Of a stretch of DNA of 64,000 bases, positions 25,396 through 37,942 are shown one piece after another. Below the pieces are notes generated by a model, which had not been told where the DNA came from, made no database searches, and saw only the letters and a list, made by a program, of their open reading frames with translations. This stretch comes from Lepisosteus oculatus (Eukaryota; Chordata; Actinopteri; Semionotiformes; Lepisosteidae): the NCBI RefSeq assembly GCF_040954835.1, contig NC_090711.1, positions 4,657,501 through 4,721,500 on the forward strand, read 5' to 3'. The position numbers and the translations under genes were made by a program. Within the stretch, counting starts at the first letter, position 1. Each line of letters starts with the position of its first letter.

Positions 25396-25403
25396 TGACG
25401 TCA
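25396..25403. promoter_or_regulatory. Full palindromic CRE upstream of LKAAEAR1
   Basis: TGACGTCA is a perfect cAMP response element, 8 bases from the X-box, in a locally CpG-rich stretch. CREB/CREM-type bZIP factors bind this sequence; CREM drives many post-meiotic testis genes. The pair makes 25,370-25,440 the likely core promoter region, possibly bidirectional. Confidence 0.65.
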
Positions 25404-25496
25404 TATTCGTGCTCCCACTACTTTCGCTAAAGCGAGGCGCTGTTGCACTGATGATCCACTTAAGGGCTTTGGAGGAGGGTATGCTGGTAATGTAAA

Positions 25497-25583
25497 GGAA
25501 CAAGTAATAGGTTTATTCCATGCTGAAAAAAAGAAGAAAGAGAACACAACGTTTCGTGTAGTAGAGCCGAAGGTGCATTTTGG
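25497..25583 (-). mobile_element. Penelope-like/other retroelement 3' end (copy 1)
   Basis: On the minus strand it reads 'gaaacgttgtgttctctttc' then 'cagcatggaataaacctatt' and 'acttgttcc'. The same roughly 85-base module recurs at 31,014-31,100 (minus) and 44,704-44,784 (plus). It contains AATAAA and is preceded by a 'gctcc..cagccgaaacgttg'-type motif that commonly ends Penelope-like and related elements in fish. The family assignment is an inference; the shared module is directly visible. Confidence 0.6.
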
Positions 25584-28500
25584 ATCTCTAATTACAGTAT
25601 TCTTAAGACAGAACATACTGTATTTTTTGTTGCCTGTAAACTAAAAGAACTCAATGGATAGTACACATTTCCCTTACGTGATCACTAACTTCAAAGTAAC
25701 AGAAAATAGTGTGTGGGCAAATGCGCACATTAACAATAGTATATTTGAAATACGGGTATCTCAAGATAATACATATGAAAAATTAAAAAAAGCAACTCTT
25801 TTAAAGTATATTTTAGAATGCAGTATTGTAAGCGACTGATCCACAGCTCAAGTACTTTGCGAAATAATTTATATTCAGTGATTGCTCATGTGGAGACTGA
25901 GTTAAAGCCTCTTCTGTCTTAAGAGTAAAGTGGACATGCCTACCTTCGTTGACTGATTGGATTTCTCAGTTCCACAGCCAGAAAAATGTTTAGCTGATTG
26001 GCCCTGTGTATAACTGGACATTCCTCAGGAGTAGGAGCAGTTAGGTGAAGACAGCAGGGAGCTGTGTCTAAGCTCTCACAGTTCAGGAAAGGAAAGTGTA
26101 TGATTGGAATCCAGATTCATATAGAGTTTATGGAACTCCTCTGCTTTACTGTTAGTTGGCAGCCCAAACACCAGTTCTAGGTTTAACAAGTTAGAAAGAG
26201 ATGATGAAGACTTATGGGGATTTTTTTAATGGATTGGATTTAGAAGAGGAAGATGGATCCAGGGAGAATTTAGCATTTGTTTTTCTGGTGTGTACTGTGT
26301 TCCTGGATTAATGTGAATTCCTTGTGGTCTGTACAGAGCAGTAGATTTGTGTTTATCGTTGGGAACCGGGTGCCAGTGGTTATGCTGGCTATGGTGTACC
26401 AGTACGCCTCTGAGACATGGAATTTACCGTATATCGTCCAGGTAACGGGAAGCCCAGCTGAGTGCAGGGGTTCCAGGAAATCAAAACTGAAGCAAGGAAG
26501 GGAGAGGGAGAACTAAAAGGAGTTTGACAGGAATCCATCCATCCAGTGGAATAGAGAAGTGAAGAGTTCTTCCACAGAAGGAGAAGAACTAAGGATCTTT
26601 TGCTTACTAATACCTCTGTGATGGACTGGCTTTTTAGGACCGAGCAGACTGAGTGATAGACATGTTGCCTCTGTGACATGTTGACTCAGAGCTTCATGTT
26701 CATGCTATTCATGCCTGCTATTAAAGGAACTGCATCAACATAGGAAACAGTTAACCCTCCATTTAACCTTTAATTTATGTCAGACAGCTCAACAAACTAT
26801 CACTATCCTCTGGGCCCAAAAGAGGCCACCCCACTGTGAAAGGAGCTGTAGTATAATTCCAGTCTATCACTGCAGAAAGATACCTGATGTGTGTTAGACT
26901 ACATGCAAATATTGTAAAGCGTCAAACTGTCAATGGTTTTATAGTCTGAGTCACCTAGTACAAATGTGGGTTGGGCTACAACTATCATCTTATCAAGACA
27001 TATTTTCTTAATGTTATTGTCTCCATTTTGTTATACGATCTTAATAAAAGGACATTTAAACTTTCCTCTACAGAGTGTGTAAGTTGAGTTTTTATTAAAT
27101 AAATATATATCTGTAGCAGGACCAGATGGAGGATGAATATCTGGGAAGATACCCAGCCCTTTGAGACCCAAACATGTCAGAATGAGGAAATACATTGAAG
27201 GAGTTTCGGAGAGGTCAGCGGGACCAGATTGCACAGCACATGGCCAGACATTCCCACCGGACTACACCTGCTCGACCTGCTAGCATGAATTGACCTTATC
27301 AGTCTCCTTCAGGTTCGGGCAAACAATCATCCGCAGCAATGAGGGGCAGTCAATGATCTACTGTACAGAAGGAATTGATAAATTAGTTTCTCCACCTTTG
27401 ATAAAAAACACCCATTGTGTAAAATACTGTGGACGTTTAATTTCATACTGAGCACCACCAACTCTTTGTCAGATAGAATAAAATAAAATAACAGTTAGAT
27501 AAACAGAATCAAAATGGAAATTTAATGGCTGCTGGGCTACACTTGGGTAGTATAGCCTATTTATATTTATAGTCGTAACTCTGCTAAACAGACTAGCGTC
27601 AAAATTATTCAGGAAAAAAAACAGCTCAGTGAGAGTTCATGCAGACAGACAGACTGACAGTCTGGAAAATGGACCAAATCACCAAAGAGAAAGGCTTGAT
27701 GTTTTGTTTCTCCTGCCCATGAAAAAAAAAGAACTGGAATGACTAGTACTGAGTTCAGTGTGCTTGGCAGCCTATTTTTCATCATTTGGATAATGTCTTT
27801 GAAAGAATTAATTAGATCAGCATAATATTCAAAGCATCACAAGAACCATTAAACATCCCATATAAAAGGCTTTTGTCTTTCTTTTACAGAAATGCACATG
27901 TAGCCGAAGTTTGGCATACAGCTGTTATACTGGGGTTGAGTGGGCATAGAGACAAGTCCAAGGTCAATGGAAATGAAGCACCTACAAACAAAATGTAAGA
28001 CATATGTAATATCTCACCAAGGAAACCACATTTATTGGTCTAATGCAATGAATCTTGCCCACGGAAGAGTTGTCTATACAGTTTGGTTTGAGCTAGTGTT
28101 TTTGATCCCAAACATGAAACACTAAATATATTTAAGAATCTAACAAGTCACCTAATTCTGTTGTAAATCTCATAAACAGCAATGGCACCACTTCTATGAA
28201 TTCTATGGGAAAATAAAAATTGTAAAATTTATGTGGACTAGTTTTATGACTGGCTGTATTTGAACTAACTAAAGAAAATTAAATTAAGTGAACATAACAC
28301 AAGGTGCTTAAAATGCGGAAGAAGCACACTATACTGAAAAATACTTAGATATTCTATCATGGGATCATCATGCAAGTATTTAAAAGGTTTTCTGCAAATG
28401 AGAAGGCTGCAAAATACCTTTGTTTATTATGTGAATAAGTAGAAAAATACAGTTACAGGAACAAACGCCAAAAGCACAAGTAATAATCTGACGTAGAAAA

Positions 28501-28685
28501 AGGATTCCTCAGCCAGTATGTGACTGCCATAATTCTTTCTGCCATTCTTTCAGACTTAAACTTAATTTAGAAAGCTGTGTTTCTAAACTAATAAAAATAT
28601 TGTGTCTTAAATGAGATTAAAGCTACGGTTAAAATCTGCCAGGATGAAAACAGCAAATAACCACACGTGTGGTTGACAATTTTAA
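25584..28685. other. Non-coding DNA
   Basis: About 3.1 kb without a supported gene. The 61-codon plus-strand frame at 25,654 begins downstream of the presumed bidirectional promoter, but it has no recognisable domain, runs into a stop in AT-rich sequence and shows no donor; it is not called. A mid-GC stretch at about 27,100-27,370 looks like an old repeat that I cannot name. Confidence 0.45.
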
Positions 28686-29015
28686 ATTGGTGGGGTGTGA
28701 GTTACTGCTTCTGTCTCACATCTCCTGGATTTGATTCTGGCCTTAGCCATCTGTGTATAGGGGTTTGTATGCTTTTTGTGTGGGTTTTCACTGAGTGGGT
28801 ATTTCGGTTTCCTCCTATCTCCCACAGACTTGCTGTCTGATTTGGCTACTCTGCATTGTCTCTTTCTGCGTGGTTCTGCGAAGGATTGGTGTCCCATACA
28901 AAGAAGAAGCTGTCATGTTCTCTCAGTCCCACCTTGTGTCTTATCCACATGGGATAGGCTCAGACTTGTGACGCACACCAAGATAAATGGATCATTAATA
29001 AAGGATGGATTTTTA
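28686..29015 (+). repeat. tRNA-headed fish SINE-like element
   Basis: On the plus strand: head 'ggtggggtgtgagttactgc', B-box-like 'ctggatttgattctggcc', then 'gtgtgggttttcactgag', 'ggtttcctcctatctcccac', 'gcgaaggattggtgtcccat', 'gggataggctcagacttgtg' and the terminal 'agataaatggatc..ggatgg'. The order of blocks is the same as in the minus-strand copies at 18,249 and 36,889. It is more diverged than those copies. Confidence 0.7.
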
Positions 29016-31013
29016 AATGATCTGATTTCACAAAACTCATCAAATATTTCTCATTAGCTTTGTAGTAGTTTGTCAAAATCATCTGAGGCATTCTGACATT
29101 ATATCTAATAGCAACAGCATAAGTAAAGCCAAAACTAACAGCACTGAAAACAATTTACCTTAACTGTATTTAGGCAAACAATGCACTTCCGAAATTTCAT
29201 TCCTATAATTATTTCATCCAAGTGGTTATGAAACTGCAGAAAGTGAAACGTGGACTTTCACTGTGGTGAATACTCCAGCTATCAGAGTTATTGGCAAAAC
29301 TGTAAATAATTTCCCTGTTAATAGTACATCAGGCACCCCACTGTAAACTAAATCAAGCACATTTTGCCTACTGTGCAGCACAATGGTTGATTGAGAAAAG
29401 ATTTAACATCCACCAGGGAACTCAAGACAGTCATAAAATACTGTATGTATGTTTCTATAATCATGTGACCATCTCAATGTCACATCCTTATACAATTAAT
29501 AGAAAGTTTTCTAACTATTTTTTATATAGTTTTATATAGTTATTTTTTATTAAACTGAAGGGGATTGCACAGATTATGGGCTATACAATTGTACATGAAT
29601 TCTGCGTCCTTCTCAGTAAGGGGGTAAGATAAATACAGTACCAAAATGAATAGCATCCTTATGGTCTCTTGTCTGTACAAATCATGTTTCTCTGGTACTG
29701 ATAAATTCTTGTCAACAGTAAAATTAAAGGGCAGCTCAGTGGTCATTTTATAAACTGAGTATTGAAAGAACAGTGTTTACAAATTCATACAGTACATTCA
29801 GCTGTGATTGTTATATTAATATTTGCTTAAACTATACAATATACAATCTGATTGATAACTAGGTCATTTTCTTCTGAAGTCTGTCTGCTTAATTTTGTCT
29901 GAAAAGTGTAACATACAGGTCTTCAAGGGACATACTGTACATTTCTTTACCTGCACAGTATATTGCACTATTTTTACAGTTTATCTTTATTGAGAGTATT
30001 CAAACTGTAATGCCATTTGTAAAATATTATATATCACATGGGATTAATACTTCAATACTTATTTATTTTATTTACATACATTTGATTAATTCATACATGT
30101 TGCAGTAGAATAATATCTTGCTTTTTTCATTGGAAATGTACAGTGTATAAGCACTTATCATGGATCTGTCGGACTTTTTAATCTTTTCAGTCTCCTTGAA
30201 AACTACAGTTGTACCTTTCCAGCACCCATGCATACTGTGCAGCAGAGCCTAATCCAAGAAACGCTGCATTTAGCATATAAGCCCATGTGAAATAAGAGCT
30301 CTGTGCAGTTAAAGGAAATGTGTGGGCGTTAGCCTATATATGTGTGCTGTGATAAAAGCCACCAAGATAACCTGCTAACAAAAGTGGGAGATTGAGATGA
30401 TATCGCTGATAATTTGAGCAACACCAAGCAAGCTGGTTTAGGAAGATAAAATGGGTGAAAATCAAATCAAAGTTGAGACAAGAATTCCTGAAATCACTGA
30501 CTTACACAGTACCTGCTAAGACGGTATATTTGAAGAGGAGTGAAAAGCCTGTTATTCACCTAAATAATATTGCTAACAAAGATATATAGCACAGAAGAAA
30601 GGCGCTGAAGATGGGAACATCATTTACTGAGTGACATGCTGTGTTATACAATATTCTTTTCTGACACTTTGTTATTATTTTCTTTCTTTGTTGCTGTTGA
30701 ATCTGACACTTACTGGCTTACTATAAGAATATACTTGTAATCATGTGAACAGAAAAAAAAACAAGTTACATGGGGTATAGCTATATTCTTAATGATATCC
30801 TGTTGTTTTAAGAGTGACTTCTGACAGTTTTTAAGCTTGTTGTTAAGATAACTATCAAAACATTAATAGATCCCTGTCTAATCTATTGAAAGCAAATGTC
30901 AGGACCTTCTGCTTAGAATTCCAGTTTAGAGAACATTTTAAAAAGGAAAATATGATATAAGCAGAACTAATGGTTTTGGAAACACCTAAATCTGCTCCAT
31001 AAGGTGCAGTATA
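29016..31013. other. Non-coding AT-rich DNA
   Basis: No gene, RNA gene or clear repeat. At 29,518-29,548 there is a short TTTTATATAG-like repetition. Confidence 0.5.
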
Positions 31014-31100
31014 GGAACAAGTTATAGGTTTATTCTATGCTGAAAAGAGAAGAAAGAAAATACAACGTTTCTGCAGTGGAGCTTCATCTTGTCTTCAAGA
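31014..31100 (-). mobile_element. Retroelement 3' end module (copy 2)
   Basis: Same module as 25,497-25,583: on the minus strand 'agctccactgcagaaacgtt' then 'cagcatagaataaacctata' and 'acttgttcc'. It has diverged at the poly(A) signal flank (GGAATAAA to AGAATAAA). Confidence 0.6.
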
Positions 31101-34005
31101 CTGATTGTATTAATTTTTATTTTTTATTTCCGTTTAACAACACCAGAGGGACACACCCAGACACACTGAAAACAAGGAATAATGGGCAATGGGATCATTT
31201 TGGAATCTTTCATTCTTATTTGGTCTCTAAATACAGTACACTGTTCCTCATCTTCACTTTGAGCAATTTTTGCTGTGCCTTTTTGATAAAAGAACTGCAG
31301 CCAGTAAGTGTTCTGGTTTTACAATATTTTAAGTGGTCATACAGGGGCTGTTCCCTGCATCAAAAATATAAATTGCTCTATATGATCAATCCTGTTGAAA
31401 AATGTTCATTTGTTGCCCTTGCACCTCTGAAATGATAACCCACCTGTTATGTGAGTGTGTTAATTAGGCTTATACTAGATAAATGCTACAAATATAAATA
31501 CAAAATAAAATGAACATACATAAGCAAGGATGCTTTGTCTACTTAATTTGAATGTTAGCTCAGTACTTTAATTTGGATTCTTGTTGGATTTTACTTTGTA
31601 CTTGGTGCCATCTGTTGGCCAAACAAAGTAACTGCTTGATTTTGTTTTTATGAGAAATGCTATTTTTTTATCGTTGCTATTTTTAGATATACAGTAATGG
31701 TGACGTTGTGATGTGATTACTCTTGATAATGTTATACAAAATACAATAAATCAGACCATATCAGGTATGTGATCATGTAAATGTAAAATGGACAGATACA
31801 TCTATATGATTAGATTTATTGTTTTATTTCAATCCTAATTTATGAAAAAAGTTGCAATGTAAAGAGACAAAAATGTAAATTTGAACTTAACTTTATTTAA
31901 CTACATAGGGAAACTAATTTAAAATATAAGAGAATGTGCACAATGGAAACCATCAAAACAATTAGAAAGCACAGCTGTTGCTTATTTTAAATTCAATGAT
32001 TAAACTATAGCATTTTATCTTGGTTTTACTGTATATACAAAAGCTAATGGTTTTGGCAATTAAAACAACAGTTTTGTAACAGTAAAGAGTCTTGGAGATG
32101 TTCAGCAAACTGTAATAAACTGAAATAAATATAAACTAGATATACCAGTTTCCATTTCATTGTAATTCCATTAACAGTGTGACATTAGTATTTTAGCTTC
32201 AGGGGTTGCGGTTAAACTTTATATGACTTGAAAACAATAATAAAAGATAAATGTGTTTGTCATTCTTTCTCAACTATAATCTACTGTAGTAGTGTATAGG
32301 TTACATGGGTTACTTCTCCAATTTGTGCTGTTGAGCTGTTATTTCATGTTACCAGTGTGGTGTACTACAGGGTCAGGGGAAAAACAAGCTTCTTGCATTC
32401 AAAGAATCACCAGCAGGTCTCCCTGAGGAATGTTCATTAAGCTTTGCTTTTCATTAGTGACTTTTAAGTCGCAATTAGTTCACAATGAGGCAGCGGAATT
32501 TATTTTTCAAGGAGTGAAATAGCTTGTTCACTGTGAAATGAGTTTCCCTATGCACACTGTAAATGCAGAGATCTCTATTTGGGTAATGAGGCTAGACATG
32601 TGAGGGCCTTGTTAAATGAGAGGAAATGTGACTGTTCACACATGTAAGTGAAGTTTCATACTAATCTAAAAAAAACAAGGACATTTTCTGAATTCTTGTT
32701 CTAAGAAATTGCATTTCTCATCTAATTTAGCATCAGCTGTGAGCTTAATTTGACAGCAATGTAGTCTCTGTGTTCATTCAATACTAGATATTGTTAAGTT
32801 TGCAATATTAACTTTTTGTTATTATTGAATTGTATATGTCCATAATAGTCTTTCTTCTGAAATTTAGCACTGTCATTTTTAATTATTTTAAGAATCCACA
32901 AAAGCTGTAATATTGCTACACATTGAAATTTATTTCTTCACAAACAGCAATAACTTATGCATTTTTCTTTTTCCACTAAATTAAAAACAATGTGTGTATC
33001 CATGAACCAAATACAAACATGTAATAAACATAAAACAGGCAACAGTGAAATAAATATGCACCCATTTGAGCTCTTGTTGGTAATTTTGCATTTATAACAA
33101 TAAAGCACCAAAAGGTTATTGGGAAATGAAATCTTTATACTCATAGGAATCTGCCACCCACTGTCTAAAAATCCATGTTTTTTTCTCTGATTGACTGGAG
33201 CTTCATCAGGCATTCTCTCCTGGGGTTTTGCAACTGACCATGGTAACCGCAAGACTGCATTTAATTAGTTGTCTGCATAGTACCGCTTAGGATTCTGATC
33301 CTAAGCAACATGATGGTGAGACTCTGTGTTTGACAAAGAAGAAAAAAGTACACACCTATAATTATAATGAGCTGCAGTCCAAGGGAAATCTACCAGGAAG
33401 CAAGTCGCAAACTATTAGCTCCATCACAATTTATTAAACTCCCATTTAAGCACAAATAAACCTTCATCAGGACATATAGACCTCACTCATCTGAGGTCAT
33501 ATGATGTGTAGTATTCTAATGAGATCATTTCCCAATCAAATTCAAGCAATATATGGTTAATTGTAATATAAACATACAGCAAAGAAGCAATTAGATACAT
33601 ACACATTAAACATTTAAAATTTGATTTAAATATTTAATGTTCTCAAGAATGAAACAACAATTAAATTAATATCAATCACTACTTCCTTCATAGATGCAAT
33701 CTTTTTCTTTAATCATGTGATACATAAACTATAAAGTTGAGCACATTGTTTTAAACACATTTAAATAGTTATTAGTGATTAACAAGGAAGATAATTGATA
33801 AAAATGGCTTAAGATCTAAATCAGTGTTCAATCCACTAAAATGTTAAGTCCCAAATGCTTCCCTCTTAGAGAGGAAACTGTAATCCTAGGAAACAGAAAG
33901 CATTGTGGAGCTGTGATTTATGTTTCTGCAGGTTGTAGGTTCAAATCCAAGGTGCATTCTTGAGTAGAAATCTAATTTTTTCCAGCAAAAAAAAAAGCTT
34001 TATAA

Positions 34006-34006
<1 letters not shown>
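31101..34006. other. Non-coding DNA with possible conserved element
   Basis: No gene is supported. The stretch 32,390-32,770 is free of recognised repeats and contains homeodomain-core words in a moderately complex context ('gttcattaagctttgctttt', 'gtcgcaattagttcacaatg'). It has the look of a conserved non-coding element, which needs alignment to confirm. At 33,903-33,960 there is a weak tRNA-like SINE head with 'ggttgtaggttcaaatcc'. Confidence 0.4.
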
Positions 34007-34076
<70 letters not shown>

Positions 34077-34077
34077 T
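34007..34077. repeat. (AAT)n microsatellite, about 23 units
   Basis: An uninterrupted run of AAT sits exactly at the 3' tail end of the minus-strand retroposon that follows. The apparent poly-leucine frame read through it is an artefact. Confidence 0.95.
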
Positions 34078-34665
34078 CTTTACACTTACTGTATATAGCA
34101 CTTTTCTGGACACTCCACTGAAAGAACTTTACAGGTAATGGGGACTCCCCTCCACCACCAACACCAGTGTGCAGCCCCACCTGGAGGATGTGACGGCAGT
34201 CAAAGTGCACCAGTATGCTCCCCACACATCAGCTATCAATGGGGAGTGATGAAGCCAATTTATAGATGAGAATTATTAGGAGGCCATGATTAGTAAAGGC
34301 CAGAGGGAAATTTCTGAGAACCCCCCTGTGATTTTTAATTAACCATGGAGAGTTGGACCTCTGTTTTATGTCTCATCTGAAGGATGGTGCCTTTTTCACA
34401 ATATACTGTACTGTCCCCATCGGTATACTGTGGGATTACGACCCACATAGACTGCAGGGTGAGGACACACTACTGGTCCCACTAACACCACTTCCAGGAG
34501 GTCCCTGATCCAGGTACTGGCCAGGCTCACACCTCCTGAGCTTCAGTGGGTTGTCAGTTGAGAGTTCCAGGGTGATATACTCTAGCTGCTGGTGCAAATG
34601 TAAGTTGCTTAGGATAAAAGCTGCATTGACAGCCAAATAAATTAGAAATTGCATGAATAGTTCAG
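34078..34665 (-). repeat. Long copy of the ATT-tailed fish retroposon (copy 2)
   Basis: On the plus strand it runs from 'tacacttactgtatatagca' through 'aggtaatggggactcccctc', 'ccccacacatcagctatca', 'ttattaggaggccatgatt' and 'gtctcatctgaaggatggtg' to about 'gataaaagctgcattg'. It shares the first ~290 bases with 611-903 and extends further toward the element's 5' end. The sense strand is minus, ending in (ATT)n. Confidence 0.8.
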
Positions 34666-35339
34666 GAGACTCAGTGTTCAGCAATACTGAGTAAGATTAA
34701 TGTTTAGGAAAAATCACTCCAGGTGTACCGCCTGTAAGCTTCTATGACTCACTCATTTGGTTGTGCAATCCTTCGGAACCAAAGGTGAATCTGCTTAATC
34801 TGAGAACAAGTATCAGTTCAAACATATTCCAAGTCTGATGCAACCTTAATGCATAATGGAAGGGTACATGAGAGGAAAACCTATTTCCGTAGTATAAACT
34901 GTACATACACAAGAATCAGTATTGATGAGTGCATTTCAAGCCACAATAAAAGTAAAATGTACACAGTAACTTGTAAAATCAATTTACATGACAAAATAGA
35001 TTACATTTCCAGGCATTTGCAGCACCATAATCCGCGATTCAACATAACATCCTGTAACCTGAAGTGGCCCTATGACACTGTAAACAAGCAGGCATCTCTT
35101 AATCCAATAGAAATATTACTCTCCATTTCGAGTCAGTTTTGCCAACAAATACCACTACAAGTATCACATACTGCTTGTTTTGTCAACAAATACTACTTAC
35201 TTGTTAACTCTGCTTGCAAATCACATTGGAACATTTCTGCAGTGAAATTATCTGCTGCACAACCTGTACTTATTCGGTTTTACATCGCAGTACATACAGG
35301 GTAAGTCATTACAGTAACCAGTGAGCAGAAGAACTGCTT
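34666..35339. other. Non-coding DNA
   Basis: A 151-codon plus-strand frame (34,849-35,304) exists, rich in Ser/Asn/His/Cys with no domain I recognise. It has a start but no splice signals that I can defend. I leave it uncalled. Confidence 0.4.
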
Positions 35340-35450
35340 TATGTCGTACAGTAATTCGTATTAACTCTCGCTTTCGCCGGTGGCAAGACCAGGGGTTGTT
35401 CACAATATGGCGACTTTCAGTACTTTCACAAAGTTCACGATTTTGTGCTT
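35340..35450. promoter_or_regulatory. Orphan CpG/YY1-like patch, candidate TSS
   Basis: In CpG-poor surroundings this 110-base stretch has about seven CpGs and the words 'ctctcgctttcgccggtgg' and 'cacaatatggcgactttc'. The latter contains AATATGGCGAC, close to the YY1 motif (AANATGGCGGC) found just downstream of many vertebrate start sites. No coding exon follows. Possible promoter of a non-coding transcript. Confidence 0.35.
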
Positions 35451-36888
35451 AATCCGAAATTTGTTTTTTTTTTCTATACTGTCATTGAGTTTATTTTGTT
35501 TCCGAGATTTCCTAACCAGGGAGAAACTGGAACTGCGGTTTTCCTTCTAATTCCCCTTCACATTCTGTCGCTAAACTGTCTGTCGTGCCTTTGCAAATAA
35601 TGATGGAGCAACTTAATGTTTGTATATTCCTTTTATAATTCGTCTGTTCCTTTGGTAAAGACAACTACAAAAATAAAAGAAAACAGATTTTGTAATGGTC
35701 TTCAAAAACACATTTGAGAAAAAAATAATTTTACAAATAACTTTAGTATTGTAAAGTAACTATAATATAGCGTACACATTGTCAAAGTGACTTTTTAATG
35801 CTGGCTGGTGCCAATATTTGTGTAATATTCCAAATGTCTGGCCAATATATGTAAACGATAAATTATACTCAGTCCAGCATGAATATACATTTTCAATTTT
35901 TAGCAGACAGGAGATTGCACTGTAATGAGCAGGCTATTGCAGAAGTATTCAAAAGTGATTTCTTCCTACTACCTTCCTAGGCAGTGAAAACTTTGTTATG
36001 CATTTTTAATTTCTCTAGGGAATTAAGCTCTATGAATTCAGCAGCAACCTGCTTTCTAAATGATAAGGCTAATAAAGGAAAGTTCCCTTGTGGGTGAATT
36101 GTTTGATTTACGGTTCTGTATCCGTGGTTATGTTGGGATCCAGCTGTTTTTAACAGTGTTAAAAACATCAACAACTCTTGAATTCCATCAATTTGCATTG
36201 ACTTACTGTATATTGCAACACACTGTGACATATGAACTTTTTATGATTTTGAAAGAGTACAAAGTGATGTATAGTGATTTCATATTGATACATTTTTTTC
36301 TTTGTAGTTTACAAACATAAATTGAATCATGGAAACAGACTGAAGGTAGGAGAGAATATAATATTGTGAAACAAAAAACAAAATGTCATCTTCTCTCTCA
36401 GGAAATGCTTTCCAGTCCATTACTGATGACTAATAGCAGTACTCGACTGTGTTTTCTTTTATTTTATCTAATCTTTAGAGTAATAATTTGAAGAAAGAGC
36501 ACCGGACAAAGCCTAATTGCTGTGATACCTCTGTGTTTATCAGGATTCATCAAATGATGCTGACATTTCTAAATGGAGGAATAAAAGAGAAATTTTCAGA
36601 AAGTTCAAGCCGGAAATCTTTAACAGTAGAAAAATAACCAAAAATGTCTTTATGGGGACAGATTTAAATGTACATCTGGCATTCATGATATTCATTCACT
36701 TTTCTTTGCCGAATATGCTCTGAGATTCTTCCCTTTTAATTGGACTGACTAAATTATTTTTATCCTCTTTTTTAATAATTCTAAATAATACTTGTATATC
36801 TAGATATGCAACATGTTACATTACATCCTAAGTTACAACACGTCCTACTGAAAATAAGAAATCTCCAGACTTATTATTAAGAATTAAT
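35451..36888. other. Non-coding DNA
   Basis: No gene or identifiable repeat. The overlapping opposite-strand frames at 35,977-36,320 are uncharacterised and probably chance. Confidence 0.5.
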
Positions 36889-37219
36889 GCTCCATTTTCT
36901 AACTGCTTTTTCCAATACAGGGTGTGGAGGGGACTGGGAGACGTGAGCCAGAGTTTTTCCAAGCAAGCAACAGGCACAACACATGATGATACCTGGATGG
37001 GGCGCCGATACATTGCATGGCACACAAAGATACAGACTTGCACACAAGCACACTAGGGGCAATTTCCCTACAAGGCAATTCATCTACCAGTATGTCTCTG
37101 GACTGTGGGAGGAGGGAACCAGAGCACCCAGGGAAACTCTGCAGACAACACCCCAGGAAATGAACCCAGGGCCCCATGTTTGTGAGCCATCAATGCCTAC
37201 CACCTTGTCACCATGCCAA
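36889..37219 (-). repeat. tRNA-headed fish SINE-like element, full length
   Basis: On the minus strand: head 'ggcatggtgacaaggtggta', B-box-like 'ccctgggttcatttcctg', 'ctgcagagtttccctgggtg', 'cctcccacagtccagagaca', 'ggaaattgcccctagtgtgc' and the tail 'gcagttagaaaatggag'. All blocks of the family are present in order, making this the best copy in the window. The four overlapping open frames here are shadows of the repeat. Confidence 0.8.
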
Positions 37220-37889
37220 TCCAATTAGGATTATTCTACCACAAATAGCTTTAGCTTTGGTCTCTGGTAAAACTGTTTTCTATGATGTTTCTGGTTTCTT
37301 GGGGTTAAATTAGAAGTTAATTAGATTAATGGAAAAACCACTGAGTCTGCACTGCGTGCTGCTTACATCGTCAATTCACATACAGTACGTTCATCTCAGA
37401 AAATAGTTTTGCATTGTGTATTGTTATAGGAAGTTGCAACATCATAAGACAAAGATAATACTTACTGTACATAGTAAAGACTATATACCATGCCAGTCAA
37501 CAAAGGTGTTCATTTGAACTGCAGGTTGAATCTACAGGGCAGATAGAGGTTAACAGAGAAAGCAGCCATTAGCTGAGTATGTCTGGGATTCCCAAAGCAG
37601 GATTACACAAATGCTTGAGCCTGCCGGAGTTAAGTGAGCTTGAATTAGCTTGCAATACAGAAGTGATCTGCTTGTCTTCCCAGGTGTCTGTGCAACCTTG
37701 CAAGAATCATCAGTGACAGCTGCATCATTCCAGGGTTCAGTCAATTTTCCTGTAAGCAGGCTTTTCACCCTGAGAAGTGGTGCCCACCTCTAACAAGTGC
37801 ACATTTCAGATGAAACCTGTACATGATCCCTCATATGCTGTAGCAGTAAAGCCAAGTTTATTATCAAGTAAGACAACAGTTAACTATGT
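37220..37889. other. Non-coding DNA
   Basis: No gene or clear repeat is supported. Confidence 0.45.
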
Positions 37890-37942
37890 ACAGGGTCCTT
37901 TGGCTTGGAAAGGCGCTTTATAAATAAAAGTTATTATTAGTA
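37890..37942 (+). repeat. Retroposon tail fragment
   Basis: The stretch 'cctttggcttggaaaggcg' then 'ctttataaataaaagttatt' ends in ATTATTAG. This resembles the 'aaagcgctatataaat..tta(ttatt)n' ends of fish LINE/SINE elements and is related to, but distinct from, the 611 and 34,078 copies. Only the tail remains. Confidence 0.55.

Noticed and set aside
25654..25839. 61-codon frame as the partner of a bidirectional LKAAEAR1 promoter
   Set aside because: No homology that I recognise and no donor site; chance frame in AT-rich DNA is simpler.
33941..34225. Poly-leucine protein on the minus strand
   Set aside because: It is a translation of the AAT microsatellite and retroposon tail; the same applies to the frame at 44,882-45,067.
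34849..35304. 151-codon plus-strand frame near the CpG patch
   Set aside because: No recognisable family, AT-rich codon use like the surrounding non-coding DNA, and located upstream rather than downstream of the candidate start site.
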